A stretch of DNA of 64,000 nucleotides from positions 29,056 through 93,055 of the forward strand of contig CAYGUA010000020.1 of NCBI GenBank assembly GCA_964353015.1, read 5' to 3'. The translations under genes were made by a program, and so were the position numbers. Origin of the DNA: JAMZMI01 sp964353015. Its GTDB lineage: Bacteria > Bacteroidota > Bacteroidia > Cytophagales > Cyclobacteriaceae. The notes below the pieces were generated by a model, which saw only the letters and a list, made by a program, of their open reading frames with translations, searched no databases and was not told where the DNA came from. Below, piece by piece: positions 1-8,415 of this stretch; position 1 is the stretch's first letter, and the number at the start of each line of letters is the position of its first letter.

Positions 1-1395
1 TTCAAAATATTCATTGGCATTGTTATAAGAGATGTTTTCTACCATTCTAGCAAGGAGATCCATATCTGCCGGTAGCTCACCATTTTCAACATCATTGCCC
101 AACAGATTGCATAAAATTCTTCTGAAGTATTCATGTCTTGGGAATGATAGAAAGCTTCTGCTATCCGTCAACATTCCTACGAATCTGCTGAGTAATCCCA
201 TATTTGAAAGTGAATTCATCTGGGCTTCCATGCCTACTTTTTGGTCTAAAAACCACCAACCAGATCCGAATTGCATTTTCCCTGCGATAGAGCCATCATT
301 GAAGTTTCCAATCATTGTGGCAATGGCATCATTGTCTGCAGGATTGAGATTGTATAGGATGGTCTTGGCCAGCTGATCTGAGTTATCCAAACTGTTAAAA
401 AATCTGCTCATGGCCCTGATCTGACTAAAATCTCCGATTGAATCGAAACCTGTGTCAGGTCCGAGGGTTCGCATCATTCGCGTATTGTTGTTTCTGATGG
501 CACCTAAATGAAATTGTTGTGTCCAGCCTTTGGCGTGATACATTTTGCACAATTCAACAAGAAGTCCCATCTGAAATTGCTTGACCTGATCTTCTGTAAG
601 CATACTTCCTCTTGTCACGAGATTAAAAATCTCTTCAGTCTTTTCAAGAGAATATTCTACATTATATAATTGATCTAATCCATGATCAGAGAGTCTGCCT
701 CCTACTTCATAGAAAAAATCTATTCGTTGCTGTATGGCGCTTATAAAGTCTTCAAAATTAGAAATAGGAATCCCTGACACCTTGCCCAGTCTAGTCAGAT
801 ATTCTTTGTATTTATCTGGATTATCTACAGCGTAAAGCTTATCAGGACGAAAAGTGGGCAACACTTTAATCTCAAAACCTTCATTTTTCAATTGAAGATG
901 ATATTTCAAATCGTCGGCAGGATCGTCAGTCGTGCAAACTACTTTTACATTCATCATTTTCAACAAATTCCTGCATGAATAGGCCGGGCTGTTGAGTTTA
1001 GCGGAAGCTTCATCGTATATCTTCTTTGCAGATTTTTCATTCAGAATATCATTGATTCCAAAATAGCGTCTAAGCTCAAGATGTGTCCAATGATAAAGTG
1101 GGTTGCGAAGCGTATAAGGAACGGTTGCCGCCCATTTTGTGAACTTCTCTTCGGGTGTTTTGCTACCTGTCACAAATGATTCATTAACACCATTGGTACG
1201 CATAGCGCGCCACTTGTAATGATCACCCTCCAACCAAGCCTCGGTAATATTTTTGAAAATGCGATCCTCTGCAATATCTTTTGGAGATAAATGACAGTGA
1301 TAGTCAATGATCGGCATTTTCACGGCATGATTGTGAAATAGGGTTTTGGCCGTTTGGGTTTCAAGTAAAAAATCGTCGTTTAAAAATTCTTTCAT
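1..1395 (-). CDS. uxaC: Uronate isomerase UxaC (glucuronate/galacturonate isomerase), 3' end cut by window edge
   Basis: UxaC converts D-galacturonate to tagaturonate and D-glucuronate to fructuronate in the cytoplasm. Reading from the ATG at 1395 gives an N-terminus ending in MPIIDYHCHLSPKDIAED, the metal-binding HxH strand typical of this amidohydrolase-fold family. The last visible residues read ISYNNANEYF, which is the usual C-terminal end, so only a few codons can be missing. The visible 465 codons match the roughly 470 residues of the family. It is the last gene of a minus-strand run with kduI and kduD, about 200 bp after kduD, so it may have its own promoter. UxaB and UxaA, the next two steps, are encoded at 29-32 kb. 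Confidence 0.95.
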   Translation of the reverse strand, partial: MKEFLNDDFLLETQTAKTLFHNHAVKMPIIDYHCHLSPKDIAEDRIFKNITEAWLEGDHYKWRAMRTNGVNESFVTGSKTPEEKFTKWAATVPYTLRNPLYHWTHLELRRYFGINDILNEKSAKKIYDEASAKLNSPAYSCRNLLKMMNVKVVCTTDDPADDLKYHLQLKNEGFEIKVLPTFRPDKLYAVDNPDKYKEYLTRLGKVSGIPISNFEDFISAIQQRIDFFYEVGGRLSDHGLDQLYNVEYSLEKTEEIFNLVTRGSMLTEDQVKQFQMGLLVELCKMYHAKGWTQQFHLGAIRNNNTRMMRTLGPDTGFDSIGDFSQIRAMSRFFNSLDNSDQLAKTILYNLNPADNDAIATMIGNFNDGSIAGKMQFGSGWWFLDQKVGMEAQMNSLSNMGLLSRFVGMLTDSRSFLSFPRHEYFRRILCNLLGNDVENGELPADMDLLARMVENISYNNANEYFE

Positions 1396-1597
1396 CAGGT
1401 ATGGGTTGAGTATTTCAGCTTAGGGTAACGGCATAAAAATTATTTCATCAGTTTGCTGACTTTACAATTCTTTATTTCTGTTTTATATCGAAAATTAGTG
1501 TTTCTCATTTCTTTAAAACTTGTCAGGAAGTTTTCAGTCAGATCAACCAAGTTTCATACTTTAAATTTACCTGGAATATGACCGAAAGCATCCTGCA

Positions 1598-2368
1598 TCA
1601 TCTGCCCATCCAACCGCCATCTACGGTAATAATTGTACCATTCATATAACTAGCAGCCTCACTGGCTAAAAATACTGCCGGACCTTTAAAGTCTTCTGGA
1701 TTTCCCCATCTGCCTTGTGGTATTCTTGCAAGTATTGAATCGTTTCTATTTTCGTCAGCTCTTAAAGCTTTGGTATTGTCTGTGGCGATATAACCAGGAG
1801 CGATAGCATTTACATTCACGCCTTTTGATGCCCATTCATTGGACAATGCCATAGTCAACTGACCAATAGCACCTTTACTTGCGGCATAACCAGGAACTGT
1901 GATTCCTCCTTGAAAAGTAAGCAAAGAAGCTATGAAAATAATTTTACCACCACCACGCTCAATCATGGTTTTTCCAATTTCACGAGATATCACAAATTGT
2001 GAATTCAAGTTTACTTCTATGACAGTATCCCAATACTCATCTGGATGTTCGGCAGCAGGCATTCTCATGATTGTACCGGCATTGTTTACCAAAATATCAA
2101 TCGGTGGACTTTCTGCTTTTAGCTTTTCGAGAAAGGCATACATTGAACTCCTATCTGAAAAATCACATTGATAGGCTTTGAAGGTTCTTCCTCTTTCCTG
2201 AATAGATTTCTCAACATCACTTCCTGAGAGTTCAAGCGATGCTGAAACCCCAATGATATTGGCCCCAGCTTCTGCAAGACCTTCTGCGATTCCTTTTCCA
2301 ATTCCTCTTTTGCAGCCGGTAACCAGAGCTGTTTTTCCTTCTAGGCTAAATGTATTTAACACACCCAT
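1598..2368 (-). CDS. kduD: 2-dehydro-3-deoxy-D-gluconate 5-dehydrogenase (KduD), SDR family
   Basis: This short-chain dehydrogenase reduces 2,5-diketo-3-deoxygluconate to 2-keto-3-deoxygluconate, the second step for unsaturated uronates released by pectate lyases. It is 256 aa, the usual length. The N-terminal nucleotide motif TGCKRGIGKG (about residues 17-26), the NNAG motif near residue 95 and a Ser148-Tyr161-Lys165 catalytic set are visible. The ATG overlaps the kduI stop by one base (TAATG), so the two genes are translationally coupled. The coupling to kduI separates it from generic gluconate or acyl reductases of the SDR family. Confidence 0.95.
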   Translation of the reverse strand: MGVLNTFSLEGKTALVTGCKRGIGKGIAEGLAEAGANIIGVSASLELSGSDVEKSIQERGRTFKAYQCDFSDRSSMYAFLEKLKAESPPIDILVNNAGTIMRMPAAEHPDEYWDTVIEVNLNSQFVISREIGKTMIERGGGKIIFIASLLTFQGGITVPGYAASKGAIGQLTMALSNEWASKGVNVNAIAPGYIATDNTKALRADENRNDSILARIPQGRWGNPEDFKGPAVFLASEAASYMNGTIITVDGGWMGR

Positions 2369-3204
2369 TATCGTATATCTCTTAGTTTTTCACCATCCAT
2401 ATCTGTGAACGCTTTGTTCTCACCAGCCATTCCCCAAATGAAGGTGTAATTAGATGTGCCTGCTCCTGAATGAATTGACCACTCTGGAGAAATTACAGCT
2501 TGCTTATTAGCCATTACAATGTGTCTCGTTTCTCGTGGATCACCCATGAAATGCATCACGATCTGATCTTCAGGCATATCGAAGTAGAAATAAACTTCCA
2601 TCCTTCTATTGTGCGTATGCGGAGGGAAAGTATTCCAGATGCTTCCAGAAGCTAAAGCCGTAAAACCCATTACCAACTGACAGCTTTGGATGCCACCTTC
2701 ATGTATGTATTGGTAAATGGTGCGTTCGTTACAATTTTCTTTTGAACCTAATTCCACCTTATTTGCATCACCCAATACTGCTTTTACAGTCGGATATTCG
2801 TGATGCGCAGGACTGGAGTTAATATAAAACTCTGCAGGATTTGAAGCAGATGAGCTCTCAAAAGAAATAGCTTTCTTTCCTTTTCCTACATAAAGACATT
2901 CCTTGTTGCCAAGTTCGAATTGCTCACCATCTACTGTGACTGTACCTGTAGCTCCAATATTAATGATCCCAAGTTCTCTTCTTTCAAGAAAATAAGCCGC
3001 TTTAGTTAACGATTCTAACGCAGGCAATTCAAGTTTTTTGGTCGCTGGTACTGCGCCTAAAGTGATCATTCTGTCATGCAATGAATAGACGGAAGTGATT
3101 TCGTCTTTTTTCATTACTTCCGGAATCAAAAACTGGTTTCGAATCTCTTCTGTGTTGTACTTTTTAAAATCATTTGGATTGGTTCCAAAGCGAATATCTG
3201 TCAT
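2368..3204 (-). CDS. kduI: 5-dehydro-4-deoxy-D-glucuronate isomerase (KduI)
   Basis: KduI isomerises 5-keto-4-deoxyuronate, the spontaneous product of unsaturated galacturonate, to 2,5-diketo-3-deoxygluconate. The protein has the family length of 278 aa. The zinc ligands fall exactly where expected: His196 and His198 in HTHNRRME, Glu203, and His245 in SIHSGAG. The gene is the first of the kduI-kduD pair. A perfect 7+7 bp palindrome lies 24-42 bp upstream of its start, between it and the Nudix-type regulator gene, which suggests local control. Confidence 0.96.
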   Translation of the reverse strand: MTDIRFGTNPNDFKKYNTEEIRNQFLIPEVMKKDEITSVYSLHDRMITLGAVPATKKLELPALESLTKAAYFLERRELGIINIGATGTVTVDGEQFELGNKECLYVGKGKKAISFESSSASNPAEFYINSSPAHHEYPTVKAVLGDANKVELGSKENCNERTIYQYIHEGGIQSCQLVMGFTALASGSIWNTFPPHTHNRRMEVYFYFDMPEDQIVMHFMGDPRETRHIVMANKQAVISPEWSIHSGAGTSNYTFIWGMAGENKAFTDMDGEKLRDIR

Positions 3205-3227
3205 GGTAAAGCATTTAAAAATAATAT

Positions 3228-3246
3228 CTGTGTAATTTATACACAG
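3228..3246. promoter_or_regulatory. Palindromic operator candidate upstream of kduI
   Basis: The 19-bp sequence CTGTGTAATTTATACACAG has perfect 7-bp arms around a 5-bp centre. It lies just upstream of the kduI ATG and downstream of the Nudix-type regulator gene. The odd length and lack of a central CG distinguish it from the LacI-type sites elsewhere in this window, although the TGTGTAAT half is similar. The adjacent Nudix-type protein is the most likely binder; this is inference. Confidence 0.55.
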
Positions 3247-3317
3247 TTTGAAAGATTAACAAAAAATCGATGGTATTTCTAACTATATTGACATAATCAT
3301 AATGAGGCTAAAAATAT

Positions 3318-3968
3318 TTAGTTTTTTATCCGATATAATTCAGGCCCTCCACGCACACCTGCTTTTTTTTCATTAGCAGGCATCAGCAATTCCATCTGTA
3401 ATATTTTCTTTCTAAAGTTTCTTCTATCCAGATTTTCATTGAGAATACTTTCATACAAATCCTGCAATTCCTTGAGAGTAAATTTCTCTGGAAGAAGCTC
3501 TCCGAAAATCAGGTTTTGTTTCAAATTGCCGCGCAACTTGATCAATGCATCCTGTACCAACAAGTTGTGATCAAAGCCAAGCTGAGGTAAAGATTCAAGC
3601 GAAAACCATTTCACATCGGAAACATAGTTTTTCGCAATGACAGGATGATTTTCCGGCTTGATTAAAGCGTAAAAACTAACTGTTATGGATCGCTTTACCG
3701 GATGTCTATTTACATCACTGTAACATTTTACCTGCTCGTGATGTACGTTATGTATGCTTGTCAGATTAAAAAGAACATTGTTGACCGATTCTTCTAAGGT
3801 TTGCCCCTCTCCCATGATGCCACCAGGTAGCATCCAATAATCTTTGAATGGTTCAATGGATCTTTTGACAAGAAGCAATTTCAATTCATTGTCCTGAAAA
3901 CCAAACAAAGCACAATCCGCTGTGATGGTGCATTCGTAAGAAGATAAGGTAACAGTTGTATTGATCAC
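3318..3968 (-). CDS. Nudix-fold transcriptional regulator (AraR/NrtR-like) with degenerate catalytic box
   Basis: The 216-aa protein has an N-terminal Nudix domain (about residues 10-145) and a C-terminal winged-helix segment (about 150-216, including NENLDRRNFRKKILQMELL). In Bacteroidota this architecture is used for sugar-responsive regulators such as the arabinose regulator AraR. The Nudix box begins as GGIMGEGQTLEESV, but the REUXEE core is replaced (NNVLFNL at that place). Hydrolase activity is therefore unlikely, and the domain probably senses a small sugar or uronate. It stands 113 bp upstream of kduI, on the same strand. The likely targets are kduI-kduD and perhaps itself or the lyase operon. 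The effector is unknown. Confidence 0.8.
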   Translation of the reverse strand: MINTTVTLSSYECTITADCALFGFQDNELKLLLVKRSIEPFKDYWMLPGGIMGEGQTLEESVNNVLFNLTSIHNVHHEQVKCYSDVNRHPVKRSITVSFYALIKPENHPVIAKNYVSDVKWFSLESLPQLGFDHNLLVQDALIKLRGNLKQNLIFGELLPEKFTLKELQDLYESILNENLDRRNFRKKILQMELLMPANEKKAGVRGGPELYRIKN

Positions 3969-4106
3969 GATTGAATTTTTTAAAAATTATGAGATTACTT
4001 TTCAATAATACACATAAATATATTTTTGATTCTGTTCTTAACTTCTTTCATAATAGATCAAGGATCTTCAAATCCCATTTTTCAACTTGTCGGATGATTA
4101 ATCCAA

Positions 4107-6110
4107 TCATCTTTCAAACACACCAATATCAGGTGCCGAACCATTGAATGACAAACCTACATTTACTCCTTTGTCAATCAAGTCACTACCAGAAACAAGA
4201 TGTAGATAATCGATACTTGGGAGACTGCCATCCTCATTTCTAGGTGTTAATAGCAACTCAATATCAACACTCAAAAAGTCAGCATTGTCTGTAACTATGT
4301 TGTCTTGCCATCCATTATTAGTAATATCTGTGATAGTAGCATTGAAGCTACTACTTCCTCCTCCGAGAATGAATGAATTCTTTAAGGTCAGCGAATTTGC
4401 AATATTGCTATTAGAGAAATTTATATTATGGCCATTGTTGTGCGAAGCACAATTGTACATGATCACATCACCTCTATTGCTGTTATGATCAAAGCCATCT
4501 ACCAAATTTCCGGCTGCTATACAGTTTTTGTAAATGGCATTGTGTTTCAGGTCTTTGGTATCACTGCCACCAGTTTTAAATCCGTTTCCATCGCCACCTC
4601 CTGCTGATCCATTTTTCAAAATGCCATTTTTAAAAGCCCAGCAATTTTCATAAGTCGTAGTAATATTATCAGTGCCACGGAGATATCCATCCCAGCCATC
4701 GTCAAGATTTTGCCATGCACGACATCCTATAAATTTATTGCCGGTACCAGCGTCAAGTTTACAGGCAAAACCGTCAGCATTTTCGACTGTGGCATCAGCA
4801 TTATAATATGAATCACAATTTAAAATGGTGTTGTTGGTTGCGCCACCTCCCAACTGCAATCCTGTATCTGCATTTTCGGAGAAAGTGCAAAATTCCACCA
4901 AATTGTTGTCCCCACTGATATTCAAACCATTGTCTCCAGCTGCAAAAACATCAATTCCCTTGATGTGCCAATAGTCACCTGAAAGTGACAATCCCCTGTT
5001 ACCTGAACTTTCTGACATAGATGAAAAATCGAATTTTGGGCGATCCGGATCTAATGGATAAGCGAGTAATGAAATCATGTTGCCACTTGTTCCCTTTTTG
5101 CTCATTCCGATAGTAGTGGAAAAAACATAAGTGCCGCCCCTCACATAAATTTTTTCACCGGCTGCTGCATTTGAAATTGCTGCAAGAATTTCTTCTTTCG
5201 TAGAAACTATGGTTCCTTCTATACTGTTGCTAACGCCAGAAATATTAACCAAAAGCTGACCAGATTTGTCTGAGCCATCTTTAGTTGTGGCCGTAACTGT
5301 GACTGAGCCATTATTTAATGGTGTGAGTAATCCTTGATCTGAAATAATTGCAATGTTTGCGTTGGAAACGGACCAGTTGACGCTCGGATCAGTTGCATTT
5401 GAGGGGAGAAAGGTGATCGATAGTTGAGTAGGATTGCCATCAGTAATATTAGAACCAGTTACAGTTATATTTTCAACTAAGACCGGCCCTTCCGTTTTTC
5501 CAGAAATAGTAAACTCTTTGCTCGCAGATTTTCCTGAATTGTCATTTGCATTAGCTGTGACTGTTACATTCCCATTTTTAACAGCTTTAAGCAAACCTGA
5601 AGTTGAGATCGTGGCGATATTTTCATCTGACACAGACCAGGTTACCGACTTATTGGAGGCATTCGCAGGAAGAATTGCAACAGACAATTGACTGGAACCA
5701 CCGTCAATAATGTTCTCTCCTTCAATCGTTAAAGATGCAACAGGTACTGGTGGGCCTGTCACCCCAGAGATCGACAAAGATTTGGTTCCGCTTTTGCCTG
5801 ACTCATCTAAGGCAGATGCCGTGACAGTCACTTTCCCATTTTTAATGGCTGTGACCAATCCTGTAGGTGAAATAAATGCTATTGTCTCATCCGAGACCGA
5901 CCACTCAACTTCCTGGTTGGTAGCGGTTAAAGGCAAAATTATAGTTGTCATTTGGCTGGATTGGCCATCAACAATATGATTCCCAATAACAGAAATTGAA
6001 TTAACTAAGACAGTTTTCTCAATCTCATCATCATTGTTTCCACAAGAAATTGAAAAAATCAACAATAAAAACACAACCCCACTCATCAAATTTCTCATCT
6101 TCATTTTCAT
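4107..6110 (-). CDS. Surface lipoprotein pectate lyase, PL9 family, with three N-terminal Big_2 domains
   Basis: The 667-aa protein begins with a lipoprotein signal ending at IFSISCGNNDDE, with an acid-rich segment after the Cys that favours surface exposure. Three Big_2 immunoglobulin-like repeats follow (about 34-115, 121-203 and 209-291), each with the WSVSDxxIAxIS signature. The rest is a right-handed parallel beta-helix with the PL9 motifs NADGFACKLDAGTGNKFIGC, the region of the catalytic Lys, and NLDDGWDGY, with the calcium-binding Asp residues. PL9 enzymes cut polygalacturonate by beta-elimination; some act on rhamnogalacturonan. It is the last gene of the lyase operon, 25 bp after the esterase. 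The Big_2 modules probably hold the lyase away from the membrane. Confidence 0.9.
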   Translation of the reverse strand: MKMKMRNLMSGVVFLLLIFSISCGNNDDEIEKTVLVNSISVIGNHIVDGQSSQMTTIILPLTATNQEVEWSVSDETIAFISPTGLVTAIKNGKVTVTASALDESGKSGTKSLSISGVTGPPVPVASLTIEGENIIDGGSSQLSVAILPANASNKSVTWSVSDENIATISTSGLLKAVKNGNVTVTANANDNSGKSASKEFTISGKTEGPVLVENITVTGSNITDGNPTQLSITFLPSNATDPSVNWSVSNANIAIISDQGLLTPLNNGSVTVTATTKDGSDKSGQLLVNISGVSNSIEGTIVSTKEEILAAISNAAAGEKIYVRGGTYVFSTTIGMSKKGTSGNMISLLAYPLDPDRPKFDFSSMSESSGNRGLSLSGDYWHIKGIDVFAAGDNGLNISGDNNLVEFCTFSENADTGLQLGGGATNNTILNCDSYYNADATVENADGFACKLDAGTGNKFIGCRAWQNLDDGWDGYLRGTDNITTTYENCWAFKNGILKNGSAGGGDGNGFKTGGSDTKDLKHNAIYKNCIAAGNLVDGFDHNSNRGDVIMYNCASHNNGHNINFSNSNIANSLTLKNSFILGGGSSSFNATITDITNNGWQDNIVTDNADFLSVDIELLLTPRNEDGSLPSIDYLHLVSGSDLIDKGVNVGLSFNGSAPDIGVFER

Positions 6111-6135
6111 ATAGCTATTATTATCAACTCAAGAA

Positions 6136-7095
6136 TTATTCGGATTTCTCTATTTCATTTAAAAAGCTCAACACATAGTCTACTGTTGGTTGAAACCATG
6201 GATTTAACAACCAAAATGAATGCGGAGCATCTTCGAAAAACTTGGTGTCATTGGTAATTTTGTTTGTATCTAAAACTGAAATGAAATCATTTCTACCTGC
6301 TAAAAATCTAGGATACGAACTTGCAATAAATAACGTAGGCGGTGTGTTTTGGTCTACATGTGTAAGCGCTGATGCCTGCTCCCACTTCGCAGGAACTTCC
6401 AGATATGCACCACCGAGCCACTCAGCGGCTACTTTACCTTCCTGAGATTCTGGATGATGTAATGCCAAAACGCCATCAATATCTACGATTGCATTAATAT
6501 AAAACTCATTATTTTCGTCCCAATCGGAAAAAATAGATTTACGATAAGTTGTTCCAACCAAAGCTGCCAGTTGTCCACCTACAGAACATCCTAAAATTGA
6601 GATTTTCATTGGATCGATATTGTAATGGGTGGCTTCATTAGATATCCAGTTCAAAACATCCATCAGGTCGAGCACGCCAGCCGGATAAGATGCTTCCAGA
6701 CTCAGACGATATTCAGGGGCAATTACAAAATAACCAGACTCAGCAAATTTTTCGGCCATTGGTGTCATGAGGGATTTATCACCCGCTCGCCATCCACCTC
6801 CATGAATCATCATGATGACTGGTATATTATCTCTATTGACAGTTTTAGAATAAAACAAATTGGCTTTTAATTGTCTCTCACCAATCTCCTTGTAAATCAG
6901 ATCATTAACGATTGTAATGTTGTCAGAAGGATTAGAATATACAGCAGAAACCTCTAGATTTTTATGATGCTTTCTGATTTTCGTCAAGGTACTATTTACT
7001 GTATAGGTTGTATCTCTGGGAAATGTGTCAGTCTGAGCTAGCCCAGAGATTGATTCAAAAAGTATAAACAGACCTAAAATCAATATTCGAATCAT
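6136..7095 (-). CDS. Secreted alpha/beta-hydrolase esterase (BD-FAE/carbohydrate esterase type)
   Basis: The 319-aa protein has a signal peptide (ISGLAQ cleavage region). The oxyanion motif HGGGW lies near residue 100 and the nucleophile elbow GCSVGGQ near residue 170, and a catalytic His is likely in DAPHSFWL near the C-terminus. This pattern belongs to the esterase/lipase group that removes acetyl or feruloyl groups from plant polysaccharides. It sits between PL1 and PL9 lyase genes with gaps of 7 and 25 bp. A pectin deacetylase or feruloyl esterase role is likely, but the acyl group cannot be read from sequence. Confidence 0.75.
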   Translation of the reverse strand: MIRILILGLFILFESISGLAQTDTFPRDTTYTVNSTLTKIRKHHKNLEVSAVYSNPSDNITIVNDLIYKEIGERQLKANLFYSKTVNRDNIPVIMMIHGGGWRAGDKSLMTPMAEKFAESGYFVIAPEYRLSLEASYPAGVLDLMDVLNWISNEATHYNIDPMKISILGCSVGGQLAALVGTTYRKSIFSDWDENNEFYINAIVDIDGVLALHHPESQEGKVAAEWLGGAYLEVPAKWEQASALTHVDQNTPPTLFIASSYPRFLAGRNDFISVLDTNKITNDTKFFEDAPHSFWLLNPWFQPTVDYVLSFLNEIEKSE

Positions 7096-7102
7096 AGATT
7101 TG

Positions 7103-8410
7103 CTATTGAACCAGACTATTTAGATAAATCTCAATATTGGTATAGTCGGAACCGAGGGTGTAAAGTGCACTTTCATCCACTTTTGGGTTCAACTTGTTTT
7201 TCTTTTCCCACTTGTCAGGCATCCCATCCAAATCAGTATCTGTTGGATATTTCCCACTTTTCAACTCTGGCCATCCGCCTACTTCAGTCTGTGAGTCAAT
7301 GATGCCTTTGCGAAAAGTTGCTGTGCCATTTCGGACTTCCTCAATCACTCGCAGATCTACAGCATCGCGCCGATAACTAGCTCCAACATTTTTCAATACT
7401 GAATCGAAAGCTTCGCTTGCAGTTTGGGTTCCTATCTCAATAACATCTATTGGATTTGAAAGGATAGCGTCTTCATGAACATCAGATTTCCAAAGCACCC
7501 CTTTCCAATTGTCATTGGTAACTTCTCTATCACCTTCCAGTATATTTCCATTCAAATAAAACCATCCAGTTGGCTCATATGGATTGAGTATTTTATCCTC
7601 CTTTGATTTGGTTCCTGGTCCGCGTTTATAGTAATTATTCACAATATTGTGATGTCCTTCTTCGCCTCCATAAGTGTTATTCTCCTGCCAGTTATAAATC
7701 ACGTTGTTTCTAAAATCTACAATTTCTAAGTCGGGCTGGTGATGGTATCTTGACCCATGTAATCTGGGATTCCGACTTTTATGATGTGCCAATAAATTAT
7801 GATGAAAGGATGCTCCTTTTCCTCCCCAGATTCCACCATAGCCATGTTCACCTTTTTTATGCACAGAGTTATTGAGGCTTTCAGAAATGATACACCATTG
7901 CATGGTTAGATTTTCATTGTCGTAAACCGATGCGCATTCATCACTTGCCCAACTAAACGAGCAATGATCAATGATGATGTTTTTTTGCCCTGTGATACTC
8001 ATGGCATCATCCTGTCGGGCACGTTCGTCACCCATTCTTGATCGAATGTATCTTATGATTATGTTTTCACCCTTTACTTTCAGTGGATAATTCTTTAAGG
8101 TAATACCTTCTCCCGGAGCGCTCTGACCTGCAATAGTCAAGTCACCATGATTGATATCTAAATCAGATTCCAATTCGATATTGCCAGAAACGGCAAAAAC
8201 AACAATACGAGGAAATTTTTCACGAAGTGCTTCTCGCAGACTACCAGGACCCGAATCATTGAGATTGGTCACTGTCAGAACTTTCCCTCCTCTTCCACCT
8301 GAAGTGAATTTACCAAAACCTTCCGCACCAGGAAAGGCAAGTTTGTCATCCTGAAATCCTAAAAAAGTTAATAAAAGTACCAACCAAAAAATCGCGCCTT
8401 TTAAAACCAT
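7103..8410 (-). CDS. Pectate lyase, PL1 family
   Basis: The 435-aa protein has a signal peptide and a PL1 beta-helix starting at FPGAEGFGKFTSGGRGGKV. The substrate and calcium region IIIDHCSFSWASDE and the catalytic-Arg motif SRNPRLHG are present. The C-terminus TDTDLDGMPDKWEKKN is the tail common in Bacteroidota PL1 proteins. It cleaves homogalacturonan by beta-elimination to unsaturated oligogalacturonides. It follows the larger PL1 gene by 5 bp and precedes the esterase by 7 bp. Unlike its neighbour it lacks Big_2 domains and a lipobox, so it may be periplasmic or released while the other is anchored. Confidence 0.92.
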   Translation of the reverse strand: MVLKGAIFWLVLLLTFLGFQDDKLAFPGAEGFGKFTSGGRGGKVLTVTNLNDSGPGSLREALREKFPRIVVFAVSGNIELESDLDINHGDLTIAGQSAPGEGITLKNYPLKVKGENIIIRYIRSRMGDERARQDDAMSITGQKNIIIDHCSFSWASDECASVYDNENLTMQWCIISESLNNSVHKKGEHGYGGIWGGKGASFHHNLLAHHKSRNPRLHGSRYHHQPDLEIVDFRNNVIYNWQENNTYGGEEGHHNIVNNYYKRGPGTKSKEDKILNPYEPTGWFYLNGNILEGDREVTNDNWKGVLWKSDVHEDAILSNPIDVIEIGTQTASEAFDSVLKNVGASYRRDAVDLRVIEEVRNGTATFRKGIIDSQTEVGGWPELKSGKYPTDTDLDGMPDKWEKKNKLNPKVDESALYTLGSDYTNIEIYLNSLVQ

Positions 8411-8415
8411 GTTTA

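Noticed and set aside
32..376. Plus-strand reading frame of 114 codons at the left edge
   Set aside because: It lies antisense within uxaC, whose minus-strand sequence matches the uronate isomerase family throughout.
4093..4111. Hairpin at the end of the PL9 gene as a terminator
   Set aside because: The 7-bp stem overlaps the stop codon and no T-run follows. It could be chance.
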